Origin: an uncultured Oscillospiraceae bacterium
GTDB lineage: Bacteria > Bacillota > Clostridia > Oscillospirales > Oscillospiraceae
Assembly (NCBI GenBank): GCA_934655875.1
Contig: CAKUHB010000001.1
Location: 1-64,000, forward strand
Direction: 5' to 3'
DNA: 64,000 nt
The notes under the pieces were generated by a model. It ran no database searches, was not told the origin of the DNA, and was given only the letters and a program-made list of their open reading frames with translations. Made by a program: the position numbers and the translations under genes. Of the stretch, positions 1 through 9,561 are shown piece by piece. The first letter of the stretch is position 1; the number at the start of each line of letters is the position of its first letter.

Positions 1-275
1 TCAATGCTGCCGAGAATTTCACTGTAAAAACTGTTCTGGAACATCAGACGCTCGCCAGGTTCCGTCTGCGGAACAACAACGCCAATGAGTTTGGAATCTC
101 GCATTGTCAAACCGCGCGCATTCAGATCAGGAACATAATCCAGCTTTTTGATTGCCTCCATGACACGGGCTTTTGTTTCTTCAGAGATTGAACGCTTTCC
201 ATTCAAAATATACGATACCGTAGCCGCCGATACACCAGCTTCCTGTGCTACATCTTTGAGCGTTGCGCGTGCCAT
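1..275 (-). CDS. LacI-family transcriptional regulator, N-terminal part
   Basis: The reverse strand encodes a protein beginning MARATLKDVAQEAGVS, a typical LacI helix-turn-helix (residues about 5-26, VSAATVSYILNG) followed by the start of the sugar-binding domain (LIGVVVPQT). The gene runs off the left window edge, so about 91 residues are visible. The start is fixed by a GAGGTGAG ribosome-binding site just upstream. It is divergent from the glycoside hydrolase/GH65 operon, and near-identical operator-like sites lie next to both starts, so local autoregulation and control of the hydrolases is the natural inference. Confidence 0.9.
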   Translation of the reverse strand, partial: MARATLKDVAQEAGVSAATVSYILNGKRSISEETKARVMEAIKKLDYVPDLNARGLTMRDSKLIGVVVPQTEPGERLMFQNSFYSEILGSI

Positions 276-292
276 ATTCTCACCTCAGTTCA

Positions 293-306
293 GTTAACCG
301 CTTAAA
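293..306. promoter_or_regulatory. LacI-type operator, site 1
   Basis: GTTAACCGCTTAAA lies between the lacI promoter and its start codon. Its reverse complement TTTAAGCGGTTAAC differs at one position from site 2 (424-437). Placement downstream of the predicted lacI start site fits autorepression. Confidence 0.65.
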
Positions 307-322
307 TCATTTTTCTATTCAA

Positions 323-351
323 ACTATAGCGAATCTTGTCACGTCTGTCAA
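323..351 (-). promoter_or_regulatory. sigma-A promoter for the lacI gene
   Basis: On the minus strand TTGACA (346-351) is followed after 17 bp by TATAGT (323-328), close to the housekeeping consensus, upstream of the lacI start at 275. Confidence 0.75.
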
Positions 352-380
352 TACCATTTTTAATTTTCTCTAAATTCTCC

Positions 381-408
381 TTGACAAGACCATGAATTTT
401 GTTATATT
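381..408 (+). promoter_or_regulatory. sigma-A promoter for the glycoside hydrolase/GH65 operon
   Basis: TTGACA (381-386) and TATATT (403-408) are spaced by 16 bp. The predicted start near 415 puts operator site 2 about 10 bp into the transcript. Confidence 0.7.
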
Positions 409-423
409 TAACAGGAACGCATA

Positions 424-437
424 TTTAAGCGATTAAC
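424..437. promoter_or_regulatory. LacI-type operator, site 2
   Basis: TTTAAGCGATTAAC just downstream of the predicted transcription start of the hydrolase operon. It matches site 1 at 13 of 14 positions in reverse complement, and a third near-copy is found at 45252-45265. Confidence 0.65.
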
Positions 438-459
438 CAATTTGAACTGAGGGATGCGT

Positions 460-2259
460 ATGGAACGTTATTTACCAACCGGAAATGAAATGATTTCGCT
501 GCCAAAGCTGAACGCAGATACGTCAGCAATTGAAGATTTGACCTTCCTTTCCATGCAGCAGCGCGGCATGATCGAACTTTGCGGGCAGGAAACTGCACCG
601 CTGATGCAGCCGTTTTTGGCAATTGACGGCGCAGAGCTGCCGTTGCAGAATTTAAGCTGGTCAAGGGAGCATTTCTGGATTCCTGTCGGGCAGAAAGAAA
701 CGCAGTCTGCGTCCGTTAAGCTGACAGTTTTGACACCGGTTGGAGAGCGCGGCTTCGCGGTCCGCATTGCGGCGATGCCAAAGGCAGATTGTCGTGTTAC
801 ATTCGGTCTGCACGGTCTGTGGAGCAAAAGTGTTCATTGTGTCAACGAGGATAAAGAGCTGACCGGTCAGGCGCACATTTATGAAAGCGCATGGAACAGC
901 AGCTTTATCTTGGATTACCGCGTCGGTTTCCCGGCATTTGCGCTTGCGCCTATGACAGACCGTGCAGGCAAAAGTGAATGGGCGCAGACGGAGAACGGCA
1001 TTTCCTATCAGATCTCCTGTGAGCTTGACGCCAAAGCCGGGCAGGAAGAAGCGTTTACGATTTTCTGGGGCCTTGGCTTCGAGGAAGTCGCCGCTGCGAC
1101 CAGCGCGAAAGAGCAGCTTCGCCGCGGCTGGAATTGGCTGTATCGGAAAACAGCAGACTGGCTGGACAAGCGCACCATGCAGCTCCCAACGCCAGAACTG
1201 ACAGAGGTTTACAACGTCAACCAGTTCTTCTGCCTGTTTTATGCGACCGGTCGGACATTCGATACTGAGGAGCTGCTCTGCGCGACAAGCCGATCCACAC
1301 GCTACTATGTCAGCGCCGCTTATTGGGATAGAGATTCGCTCCTGTGGGCGTTCCCGACAATTCTGCGTGCGGACGCTGCGCTTGCAAAAGAAGTGCTGAC
1401 CTATGTTTTCACCCGCCAGCGGCAAAACATCGGCGTACATTCCCGGTTTATCGACGGGACCATGCTGGAACCGGGGTTTGAGCTGGATGAACTGGTCGCG
1501 CCGGTTCTGGCGCTTCAAGCGTACCTTTCCGAAACGCGCGATGAAGCATTTTTGCAGGAACGCTTTGTGCAGGACGGTCTTTCGCTGATTTTGACGCGCC
1601 TACAGGAAGCGCGTCACCCGGATACTGCGCTTTATGAAACGTTCTTGCAGCCAACGGATGATGAGATCGTGTATCCGTACCTGACCTATGACAATGTGCT
1701 TGTCTGGCGTGCGTTGCAGTTGCTGGCAGACTGGCGGCCGGCACAGCGCGGATCGCTGCTTGCGGAAGCAGACGCTGTGCGCGCGGCGATTTTCACGCAT
1801 TGCGTCAAAAAGGATGCAGACGGACAGCCGTATTTTGCATGGTCGGTCGATCTGGCCGGGCATCACGATGTCTATGATGAGCCGCCCGGAAGTTTGCAGC
1901 TCTTACCGTATTACGGCTTCTGTGAAAGAACGGATGTGATCTGGCAGAACACAGTCCGTATGATCCGCTCGGCAGATTATAAATTCAGCTTTGCCGGAAG
2001 GCCCATTGCAGAGATCGGCTGCCCGCACGCGCCCTGGCCGTGGGTATTGAGCTTGTGCAACAGCCTTCTTTGCGGTCACGCGGAGCAGGCGCTGCGCGAA
2101 CTGACGATCATGCCAATGGACAACGGGATCGCCTGTGAGAGCGTTGACGCGGACACCGGCGAGTGTACGACCGGCAGCGCATTTGCCACCTGCGCAGGCT
2201 TCCTGTGTCATGCGCTGCTGACGGCTTGTAAGGAGGGGTCATCATGCGGAATGATTTGA
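460..2259 (+). CDS. (alpha/alpha)6-barrel glycoside hydrolase
   Basis: 599-residue cytoplasmic protein without signal peptide. The C-terminal half reads as an alpha/alpha toroid glycosidase, with a YWDRDSLLWAFP motif typical of debranching-enzyme/GH63/GH125-like folds, then LTYDNVLVWRAL and a late CESVDADTG segment. I cannot assign the GH family or substrate from sequence alone. The start at 460 is preferred over the ATG at 454 because the GAGGG at 449-453 is then 6 bases upstream. It overlaps the GH65 gene by 16 bp, so they are co-translated, suggesting both act on the same imported glucoside. Confidence 0.75.
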   Translation: MERYLPTGNEMISLPKLNADTSAIEDLTFLSMQQRGMIELCGQETAPLMQPFLAIDGAELPLQNLSWSREHFWIPVGQKETQSASVKLTVLTPVGERGFAVRIAAMPKADCRVTFGLHGLWSKSVHCVNEDKELTGQAHIYESAWNSSFILDYRVGFPAFALAPMTDRAGKSEWAQTENGISYQISCELDAKAGQEEAFTIFWGLGFEEVAAATSAKEQLRRGWNWLYRKTADWLDKRTMQLPTPELTEVYNVNQFFCLFYATGRTFDTEELLCATSRSTRYYVSAAYWDRDSLLWAFPTILRADAALAKEVLTYVFTRQRQNIGVHSRFIDGTMLEPGFELDELVAPVLALQAYLSETRDEAFLQERFVQDGLSLILTRLQEARHPDTALYETFLQPTDDEIVYPYLTYDNVLVWRALQLLADWRPAQRGSLLAEADAVRAAIFTHCVKKDADGQPYFAWSVDLAGHHDVYDEPPGSLQLLPYYGFCERTDVIWQNTVRMIRSADYKFSFAGRPIAEIGCPHAPWPWVLSLCNSLLCGHAEQALRELTIMPMDNGIACESVDADTGECTTGSAFATCAGFLCHALLTACKEGSSCGMI

Positions 2260-4235
2260 AACTGCTGCCTTGGGAGATTTGCTCTGAGGCAGATGGCTGG
2301 AATGACGAGTTTTTAGAGAGCGTCTTTTTTCTTGGAAACGGGCGTATGGGTGTTCGAGGGTATTTGCCCTTTGAACCGGATTCACGTCCGACGCAGCAGG
2401 GACTGTTCCTTGCGGGAATTTTCGGGGAAATCAAGGATGGGATTACGGACTTTGTGAATCTTCCGTCTCCGATCTGCGAAACACTTCTTTTGAATGGTGT
2501 ACCCGCCGTTCTCGCTTCCTCGATTCATCGGACACTTGATCTGAAATCAGCCAGCTTCCATGCAGATTTTACACTGGCAGCCGGAGATATGCGCGCGGAC
2601 GTGCGATACACACGCTTTTTCCCGAAAGAGCTGCCTGCGCTTTTGATGCAGCGGTTTGAAATTCGCGTTCAGAGCGATGCAGAAGTTGAAATGCGCAGCG
2701 GCATCAATCTTTCAAGCTGCAACAGCCCAATCCCTGACGATCAGGTAAAGGAAAATACGGAGCTGGTGCAGCTCGCCCCACTGCAATTTGTGACGGACAA
2801 TGGCAACCTTTTCTCCTGCACGTTTGAAACTGTCGGAACAGGCTTACGCATTGAGCAGGAAGTCCAATTCCATGCGCCGGAATTTACGCAGGGAATCGTG
2901 CAGAACAGCGGTGCAGAAGTCACCTGTCCGCTGACCGCTCATGCAGTTGCCGGACAGACGCTGGTGCTTGAGAAGCTGGTCTGCATCCGTACAAGCCGCG
3001 ACGCAGATAAACGCATTGCGGCTGCTCCGGGTGATTGGAGTTTCCACGCGCTTTGGGGCGCGCATACTGCCGCGTGGTTGCACACATGGCAGGATTGCGA
3101 CAGAGCGCTTCCCGATGCGGAGCTGCAAACCGGTCTGCGCTATTCGATGTTTCAGCTTATGGCGAGCTGTGCCGCACATGATCCGACCGTTTCCATCGGC
3201 GCAAGAGGTTTGACCCATGCACGGTATAAGGGCTGTTACTTCTGGGATACAGATCTGTTTATGCTCCCGTTCTTCCTGAAGAATGATAAAACAGCCGCAA
3301 AAAATCTGTGCCTGTATCGCGCAAATGCGTTGGATGCAGCCAGAGATCATGCAAAAAAGATGAACGCTGCCGGAGCGCGGTATCCTTGGATGGCGGCGCT
3401 CGATGGCAGCGAACAGTGCGAAACATGGGACATTGGGTGCAGCGAGGTTCATATCACGGCGGACGTGGCCTATGCCTTGGGCGAATACTGCCGGGAAACC
3501 GGAGATGAAGAATTTTATCTGCATAAGGCCGCACCCGTATTCATTGAAACCGCCCGCTTCTGGGCCAGCCGATACACATGGAACCGTGCGCACACACAGG
3601 CGGATCTGATGTTCTGCAAGGGACCTGATGAATACTGCGGTATCACGCGCAACAACCTTTTCACGAACGTCATGGTGCAGCATAATCTGGCGCTTGCCAT
3701 AGATGCGGCAAAGGCGCTTCAAGGTAAACCTGCATATCTGGATCTCGGCTTGTCGGAAGAAGAAATTGCATCATGGCAGACGCTTCATGATGCGATCATC
3801 TGGCCGCATGATCCGGACAGCGGGCATCTTGCGCAGGACGAAACGTTCCATCTGCTGGAACCGGTGGATATTGCAGCACTAAAGCCAGATCTTGGCGCAA
3901 GCTATCATCATGTTTGCTTCGATCGGTTACAGCGATATAAAGTTGTGAAGCAGGCCGACGTGCTGCTCCTCATGACGCGCCTGCCAGAGCTTTTCACAAA
4001 GGAAGAAAAAATGCAGGCATGGAACGATTTTGAACCGCTCTGTCTGCACGACTCTACGCTGAGTTTTGCCAGTCATGCGCTCTTTGCGCTGCAAAACGGG
4101 CTGCGCGAAAAAGGAATCGAGTATCTGCACAAGGCGCTGCTGCTCGATCTGCGCGACCTGATGAATAACACCGGCAAAGAGGGCCTGCATCTGGCCGGCA
4201 TGGGCGAGGGTTGGCAGGCAGCGTGTCTTCTGTGA
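2244..4235 (+). CDS. GH65 disaccharide phosphorylase, short C-terminus
   Basis: 663 residues. The N-terminal GH65 sandwich domain begins with the FFLGNGRMGVRGYLPFE motif. The catalytic barrel follows with CYFWDTDLF and the GPDEY motif whose Glu463 is the expected general acid. GH65 enzymes phosphorolyse alpha-glucosides such as maltose, kojibiose or trehalose, giving beta-glucose 1-phosphate; the exact substrate is not readable here. Family members are normally about 750-780 residues. This one stops right after GMGEGWQAACLL, the end of the barrel, so the C-terminal beta domain is missing. A hairpin repeat begins about 10 bp after the stop. A strong AGGAGGGG site precedes the start. Activity is uncertain. 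Confidence 0.85.
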   Translation: MRNDLKLLPWEICSEADGWNDEFLESVFFLGNGRMGVRGYLPFEPDSRPTQQGLFLAGIFGEIKDGITDFVNLPSPICETLLLNGVPAVLASSIHRTLDLKSASFHADFTLAAGDMRADVRYTRFFPKELPALLMQRFEIRVQSDAEVEMRSGINLSSCNSPIPDDQVKENTELVQLAPLQFVTDNGNLFSCTFETVGTGLRIEQEVQFHAPEFTQGIVQNSGAEVTCPLTAHAVAGQTLVLEKLVCIRTSRDADKRIAAAPGDWSFHALWGAHTAAWLHTWQDCDRALPDAELQTGLRYSMFQLMASCAAHDPTVSIGARGLTHARYKGCYFWDTDLFMLPFFLKNDKTAAKNLCLYRANALDAARDHAKKMNAAGARYPWMAALDGSEQCETWDIGCSEVHITADVAYALGEYCRETGDEEFYLHKAAPVFIETARFWASRYTWNRAHTQADLMFCKGPDEYCGITRNNLFTNVMVQHNLALAIDAAKALQGKPAYLDLGLSEEEIASWQTLHDAIIWPHDPDSGHLAQDETFHLLEPVDIAALKPDLGASYHHVCFDRLQRYKVVKQADVLLLMTRLPELFTKEEKMQAWNDFEPLCLHDSTLSFASHALFALQNGLREKGIEYLHKALLLDLRDLMNNTGKEGLHLAGMGEGWQAACLL

Positions 4236-4245
4236 TTTCTTCCTG

Positions 4246-4282
4246 TTCTTTGTTTACAGCGGCGCAGAATCTGCGCCGCTGT
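4246..4282. repeat. Palindromic repeat, copy A (first hairpin only)
   Basis: TTCTTTGTTTACAG followed by a perfect 12-bp inverted repeat (4256-4267 and 4271-4282, 3-base loop). The same flank and arms recur at 5832 and 9436, and the arms at 31581. There is no T-run, so it is not a classical terminator in the + direction. The rest of the gap 4283-4439 is AT-rich and holds no gene I recognise. Confidence 0.75.
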
Positions 4283-4439
4283 AATATATTCAGAACATTT
4301 TCCCACTTCCAGTTCCAATCATATAACCATGCATAGAAAACAGTTCCTCTATGTGAACCTTTAGGACCATCGAAGCTAAAGCTCAAAAGTGATTTTGCTA
4401 AATTCATTGCAAAAAGTGTAACCGCTCTCTCAAAACTCG

Positions 4440-4468
4440 TTGTATTTTTTGTGATTCTATGCTATACT
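4440..4468 (+). promoter_or_regulatory. sigma-A promoter for the DUF4143 ATPase
   Basis: TTGTAT (4440-4445), 17 bp, TATACT (4463-4468). The transcript would start near 4475, only about 25 bp before the chosen start codon. Confidence 0.65.
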
Positions 4469-4499
4469 ATCCTTGAAGTATAAGGATGGAGGCGCATAT

Positions 4500-5798
4500 A
4501 TGTACCGAATTGCCATAGAAAAGCTATTAAAATGGAAACAAAGCAAGCGCCGGAAGCCTTTGATTATTGAAGGCGCTCGGCAGGTTGGTAAGACCTGGCT
4601 GATGAAAGAGTTTGGCAGACAGGCGTATGCAGATACCGTATACATCAATTTTGACTCCAATTCCAGAATGGCCGAGCTATTTGCTTCTGATCTGGATACG
4701 GATCGTTTAATTATGGGCTTGGAGCTGTATGTAGGCCATAAAATTGACCCCAGCAATTCTCTGTTGGTTTTTGATGAAGTACAGGAAGTTCCACGAGCCT
4801 TGGCGTCTCTTAAATATTTCTATGAAAATGCTCCGCAGTATCACATTGTATGCGCTGGTTCTTTGCTTGGCATTGCATTGCATCAAGGCACGTCTTTCCC
4901 TGTTGGTAAGGTAGATTTCCTAAAACTATATCCCCTTTCTTTCAAAGAGTTTCTAATGGCAACCGGCAAAGAGCAATTTGCCGCGCTTCTGGATAGCCAA
5001 GACTTCCAAATGATCACGAGCTTCAAGCAAACATATATTGATGCTTTGAAGCACTATTATTTTGTCGGCGGGATGCCTGAAGCAGTACAAAGTTTTACAG
5101 AAAACAAGGACTTTAATGAGGTCCGTGAAATTCAAAAAAGGATTCTTGCGGCATACGAACAGGATTTCTCCAAGCACGCTCCCAATGAAATCGTTCCAAG
5201 ACTGCGTATGTTGTGGAATAGTATTCCTTCCCAATTAGCGAAAGAAAACAAAAAGTTCATATACGGCCTTGTACGCGAAGGTGCGCGTGCAAAAGATTAC
5301 GAAACCGCCCTTCTATGGCTCAGTGACTGTGGCCTTGTTCATAAGGTAAGCCGCGTCAATACAGTTGGCATTCCCCTACGGGCTTATGAGGACTTGAAAG
5401 CATTTAAGTTGTTTGTGGTCGATGTCGGACTTCTTGGCTGCATGGCTGGACTTCGCCAGCGTACTTTGCTTGACGGCAACGACCTTTTTGTTGAGTTTAA
5501 AGGCGCCCTCACGGAGCAGTATGTTTGTCAGCAGCTAAAAACAATCGATGACTTGGACGTATATTACTACACCAATGACAGAGGCTCCTGCGAGATCGAC
5601 TTTGTCGTTGATACCGGTGGGCGAATTGTGCCTATTGAAGTAAAGGCAGAAGTAAATCTCAGAGCAAAAAGTCTGAAAACATATCAGGAAAAATTCACAC
5701 CTGAAGTTTCTGTCCGCACCTCTATGGCAGACTACAAAAAAGAAGAATGGCTTGTGAATCTGCCGCTTTATGCGATAGACCAGATTATGCAGATCTAA
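4500..5798 (+). CDS. DUF4143 AAA-type ATPase
   Basis: 432 residues. Walker A GARQVGKT at 25-32, Walker B LLVFDE at 88-93, and a C-terminal DUF4143 region with EIDFVV and PIEVKAE, a PD-(D/E)XK-like pattern. These orphan ATPases are common in gut bacteria and archaea and their function is unknown. The start at 4500 is preferred to 4473 because GGAGG at 4488-4492 is 7 bases upstream and the predicted transcript begins at about 4475. Base composition is visibly more AT-rich than neighbouring genes and it stands alone between two repeat copies, consistent with horizontal acquisition. Confidence 0.85.
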   Translation: MYRIAIEKLLKWKQSKRRKPLIIEGARQVGKTWLMKEFGRQAYADTVYINFDSNSRMAELFASDLDTDRLIMGLELYVGHKIDPSNSLLVFDEVQEVPRALASLKYFYENAPQYHIVCAGSLLGIALHQGTSFPVGKVDFLKLYPLSFKEFLMATGKEQFAALLDSQDFQMITSFKQTYIDALKHYYFVGGMPEAVQSFTENKDFNEVREIQKRILAAYEQDFSKHAPNEIVPRLRMLWNSIPSQLAKENKKFIYGLVREGARAKDYETALLWLSDCGLVHKVSRVNTVGIPLRAYEDLKAFKLFVVDVGLLGCMAGLRQRTLLDGNDLFVEFKGALTEQYVCQQLKTIDDLDVYYYTNDRGSCEIDFVVDTGGRIVPIEVKAEVNLRAKSLKTYQEKFTPEVSVRTSMADYKKEEWLVNLPLYAIDQIMQI

Positions 5799-5831
5799 AT
5801 TTATGTGGGTATAACAAATAATCTTCGTCTA

Positions 5832-5970
5832 TTCTTTGTTTACAGCGGCGCAGTTTCTGCGCCGCTGTTTTCCGTCCTGACCCAAACCGTGACCCAAACG
5901 CGGAATTCCGGAGCGGAAAGCACCGGAAGATAAAATTCGCCGCCTGCCGGAGCATTTCCGGCAGGCGGCG
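5832..5970. repeat. Double-hairpin repeat, copy B
   Basis: About 139 bp. The first hairpin (5842-5853 with 5857-5868) shares arms with copies A, C and D. A GTCCTGACCCAAAC segment and a partly conserved linker follow, then a second hairpin with perfect 13-bp arms (5938-5950 and 5958-5970) and a T-run after it. Copy C at 9436-9561 has the same order. The second hairpin probably also terminates transcription between the convergent DUF4143 gene and pgmB. Confidence 0.8.
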
Positions 5971-6044
5971 CAGTTTTTTTCGCTTTTTTCATCCGACACT
6001 TGCCATGCAGGCGGGAACCGCAATTTGTTTACCAAAGAAGACTT

Positions 6045-6686
6045 TCAGCTGATGGAAAGAAGATAGCGGAAGGTACGCAGGCTGTAGGTTGCCTGACCGC
6101 TCTGCGCGGCCGGGCCGAGACCTGCACTGTCAAAGCCGCCTGCGGTCGCAGCCTGCAAACCCGCTACGGCATCCTCCACAACGAGACACACAGACGGTTC
6201 AAGCTTCAGCATATCCGCAGCCATGAGAAAAACCTGCGGATCCGGCTTGGCGCGCGTGATGTTATTGTCGTCTGAAACCGCATCGAAGAATCCGGCAAGA
6301 CCGATCCGTTCGAGAATCAGCGGCGTGTTTTTACTCGAAGAGCCGATGGCAAGCCGGAGTCCTTTTGCGCGCAGCGCATGCAGCGTATCCCGCACCTCAT
6401 CGGAAAGGTCTTTGGGCGTCATGGTTTGCAGAAGCTCCCGATAGATGCTGTTCTTTTTATCAGCCAGCGCCGTCTTTTCCTCCTCGGACAGCGCCGGGCC
6501 ATGATACTCCTCCAGTACGATCTCAAGACTTGCCATACGCGATACGCCGCGCAGGCGGTCGTTCTTTTTTTCGTCAAACGGGATATGCAGCGCGTCAGCC
6601 AAGGCCTTCCATGCAGGATAATGGTAATGATCCGTGAAGCAGATCACGCCGTCCAGATCAAAAATGATTCCCTGATAGTTGCTCAT
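6045..6686 (-). CDS. pgmB: beta-phosphoglucomutase
   Basis: 213-residue HAD-superfamily protein. The catalytic aspartates are in IIFDLDGV (Asp10 and Asp12); GSSSKN and AKPDPQVF give the other HAD motifs. It converts beta-glucose 1-phosphate to glucose 6-phosphate, the step after GH65 phosphorolysis. Its start overlaps the stop of the upstream GH65 gene as ATGA, so the pair was one translational unit. The gene looks intact although its partner is broken; its product could still serve the other GH65 enzyme at 2244. Confidence 0.9.
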   Translation of the reverse strand: MSNYQGIIFDLDGVICFTDHYHYPAWKALADALHIPFDEKKNDRLRGVSRMASLEIVLEEYHGPALSEEEKTALADKKNSIYRELLQTMTPKDLSDEVRDTLHALRAKGLRLAIGSSSKNTPLILERIGLAGFFDAVSDDNNITRAKPDPQVFLMAADMLKLEPSVCLVVEDAVAGLQAATAGGFDSAGLGPAAQSGQATYSLRTFRYLLSIS

Positions 6687-8619
6687 ATTGCTTCGATCGT
6701 TCCTTTCTCATGGTCTGCCGTGATACGATACCGCTTTCCGCGGATACAGCAGATAAACGATAGTCTCTCCCATGCCCGTGGGAGCCGCGGATGCAGCACC
6801 GGGCCGTTTTCCGTTGCTTCCAGCCCCGCAAATCCCTGCGCAAAGACCTTCCACGCGCCGCCGGAGGCTGCCGGGTGTGTCCCGCCGATGTAGGCAAGTC
6901 CCGCCCACTGCTTACCGCCGCCATTCCAGTCGGCCAGTGCAGATTTCATAAAAAACGGATATGCTTCCTCCGCACCGCCCCAGCGGCAGGCCGTCAGCGC
7001 ATACATACAGGCGCTGAGCGACGAGCCATGCTCCGTGCGGGGAGAATAGTAGTCCCAGTTTGCTTTGATCACCGCAGCAGAATAGTCCTCATGGCAGAGC
7101 TCCAGCATTGTCATGACATCCGCCTGCTTGATAATCTGCGTTTGCGAGGCAACGCCATAGGCGCCGCCCCAGTATTCGCGCGGATCCTTCAATCTTGCGC
7201 GGACGCTGTCCAACGTTGTGTCCTCCAACGCAAAATAACCGTCAAACTGCTCGATCACGCCGTTGGCGTCTGGCTGCGGGACATAGATCGTATCTGCTGT
7301 CTCCGCCAGCTTCGGAAGAAACGCCGCTGCTCTGGTTCGTTCGTCGAAACTCTGATATGCAGACGCATCGTACTGTCGGAGCAGCTGGGCTCCTTCCAGT
7401 GCCCAGCGCATCGTTTTCTGCGCCATTTTGTTGGTATAGGCATTGTTGTTGACGCGCTCATGGTATTCGTCCGGCCCCATCACGCAGTAATAGCCGTATT
7501 TTCCCGTTTCCGGATCCCAACCGCCGCGGCTGGCAAGCATGCGGCAGATCTCTGCCAGCATTTTCGCGCCGCAGTCATAGAGAAACGCCCGATCGCCGGT
7601 CTGATGGACATAATTCCAAAGGCCGTAAGCCACGCCTGTGGACGCCTGTAATTGCAGGCTGGCATGCTGCCACAGATCGCAGCATTCGCGGCCGCTGATC
7701 GTGGCGATCGGATAGAACGCCCCCTTACAGTCAAGCGCGGCGGCGCGTTCTTTGGCTTCCGGCAGCGTATCGAAGCGGAATTTCAGGAAGCTTCTGGCCG
7801 CTTCCGGGTTATTGAACAGATAGAACGGCAGGCAGCAGACCTCGCTGTCCCAGAAGGTATTGTCGTTATATGCTTCACCCGTCAGTCCCTTTGCACCGAA
7901 CACGGCGCCGTACTTTGCCGTATGCAGCGTCTGGTGCAGCTGGAAAATGCAGAAGCGGATCCCCTGCTGGTTTTCTTCATCGCCGTCGATCTCGATGTCG
8001 GACACCTGCCACTGCTGCGCCCACCATGCGGCGGACGCTGCTTTCAGTGTCTCATAATCCGCCGCGGCCAGCGTCTGCTCCATATCCGTGATCTTATCCG
8101 GAAGCGTCCGTTTTTCCTCGTCTGTTTTCGCAGCCAGAAGCGCCGCGACGCGAGAGATTACAATGCTTTCGTCTTCTTGCAGGAAAATCTCTGTTTCCAG
8201 TGCGGAAATGCCTTCCCTGCTCACGTTTTTCGTATTGGTCAACCCGCGGAAGGCTGCGCCCGCCCAGACCTGCTGCTGCGTCTGCTTTGTTTCTGCGAGA
8301 ATCGACACGGTATGGCTTGCCGCGTTTGCCGTGAGCGGCCGGAACATACAGCTTCCCGCCGAAACATGCGGGCAGGTAAAGTCCAATCCCGCCTGCACCC
8401 ATTCACCGCGCGAAGCGTGAGCTTCTGTCCGACAAGCTGCTCCGTCTGCATGGAGGTGAAGCGCTCAAAACACACCTCCACCCGCGTCTGCGCGTCTACA
8501 TTCCAGACAAAGCGGCGCGTCAGGACGCCGGTGCGCAGATCAAGCTCCCGGTAAAAATCCGAAAAGCTGCATCTGGCAAGATCCAGTGCCTGCCCGTTGC
8601 AGAAAATTCTTGTATACAG
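6683..8619 (-). pseudogene. GH65 phosphorylase, frameshifted and missing its N-terminus
   Basis: The long reading frame (8398 down to 6683, 571 residues) has GH65 hallmarks: NTFWDSEV, GPDEYHERVNNNAYTN with the catalytic Glu, and GTHPAASGGAW near the end. Homology continues upstream in another frame (YRELDLRTGVLTR, then FERFTSMQTEQLVGQ), showing a one-base shift at about 8400-8404. The match stops at about 8619, where an in-frame TAG occurs and roughly the first 75 residues of the family are absent. The neighbouring + strand gene also loses its N-terminus here. No start codon or ribosome-binding site is left for the full domain. Confidence 0.85.
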
Positions 8620-9386
8620 CTAGATGCCGACGAGGTAGAAAAAATCGAGTTGGCAGCAAACGGCGCGCTGCAAAATGATCTTCCGTTCTCGGTCACGGTC
8701 TGCATGGAGCATTTCTCCTATTCCGCGAGCTTTGAAGTGCTGGACGCAGTCCTGGATGCTGCCAATGCGCTGGGCGGCGGCCTTCCCGTCATCACGGAAG
8801 ATGTGCTTTCTCAGCTGGCTGCCTGGCAGCGATGGAAGAACCAGAGCAGCCAGACGGCAGCCATGTCTTTGTCTGCCAGCCTTGGCCCGCTGGTCGTGAA
8901 CCAGAGCTTCAGCTTCTACGCCGGACAATTTGACGGAAAACAGGTTTATGCCATCAGCAAGGACGGCGTATCGATCTATTGGAGCGGCGATCAGATCGTC
9001 CGGCAGGACGGCACACCGGCCTCCGCGGAAGAAAAGGAACTGGCAAAGACCAGCGAGCTTTTGGACGTTCTCTATGTTACCTGTCAAAATGCCGCGTTTA
9101 CGAAAACGCAGCAGGCTGGAACGGACGTCTACACCATACAGCTGGATGCAGACGGCATGGAGGAGCTTGCCGCGCTCATCGCACCGGACAGCCGTAAGCT
9201 GGATCTGACGTTCCGCAGCGGTGAGCTGACCGTTCAGGTCACGCAGGGAACGATCCGGCGCATTTCTTTTGACTGCTCCGGAAAGGTGAAGGTCGTGTCT
9301 CTGGAAGAAGCGCGTCGCTGCACGGCGAAATTGAATTTGTAGACGGCAGCGTGGTCATTCCGGAGCGCGCAGGGTATGCGCTGTAA
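8599..9386 (+). pseudogene. Unknown protein, broken at both ends of its reading frame
   Basis: An open frame is readable from about 8599 (AENSCIQLDADEVEKIEL) and runs to 9342. After a shift at about 9310-9325 a second frame continues SLHGEIEFVDG and ends at 9386. The pattern IQLDAD occurs twice (start and about 9135), hinting at two related domains, and alternating polar/hydrophobic segments suggest a beta-rich secreted or surface protein. I do not recognise the family. No start codon or signal peptide is present; the 5' part was lost at the junction with the GH65 remnant. Confidence 0.55.
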
Positions 9387-9435
9387 GAAACATGCGCAGC
9401 CAATCTGCAAACAACGGCAGCAGTTTCCCGGTTTA

Positions 9436-9561
9436 TTCTTTGTTTCCAGCGGCGCAGGCTCTGCGCCGCTGGTTTTCTGTCCTGACCCAAACGGGAAGCC
9501 GGAGCGGAAAGCGCTGAAACTGAAAAATCGCCGCCTGCCGGAGGATTTCCGACAGGCGGCG
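9436..9561. repeat. Double-hairpin repeat, copy C
   Basis: First hairpin at 9446-9472, then GTCCTGACCCAAAC and a linker similar to copy B, then a second hairpin (9529-9541 with 9549-9561, one mismatch). With copy B it brackets the pgmB/broken-gene segment in direct orientation. Confidence 0.8.

Noticed and set aside
4054..4407. Minus-strand frame of 117 codons after the first GH65 gene
   Set aside because: Half lies antisense to GH65 and through the hairpin repeat; I find no transposase or other domain in the rest.
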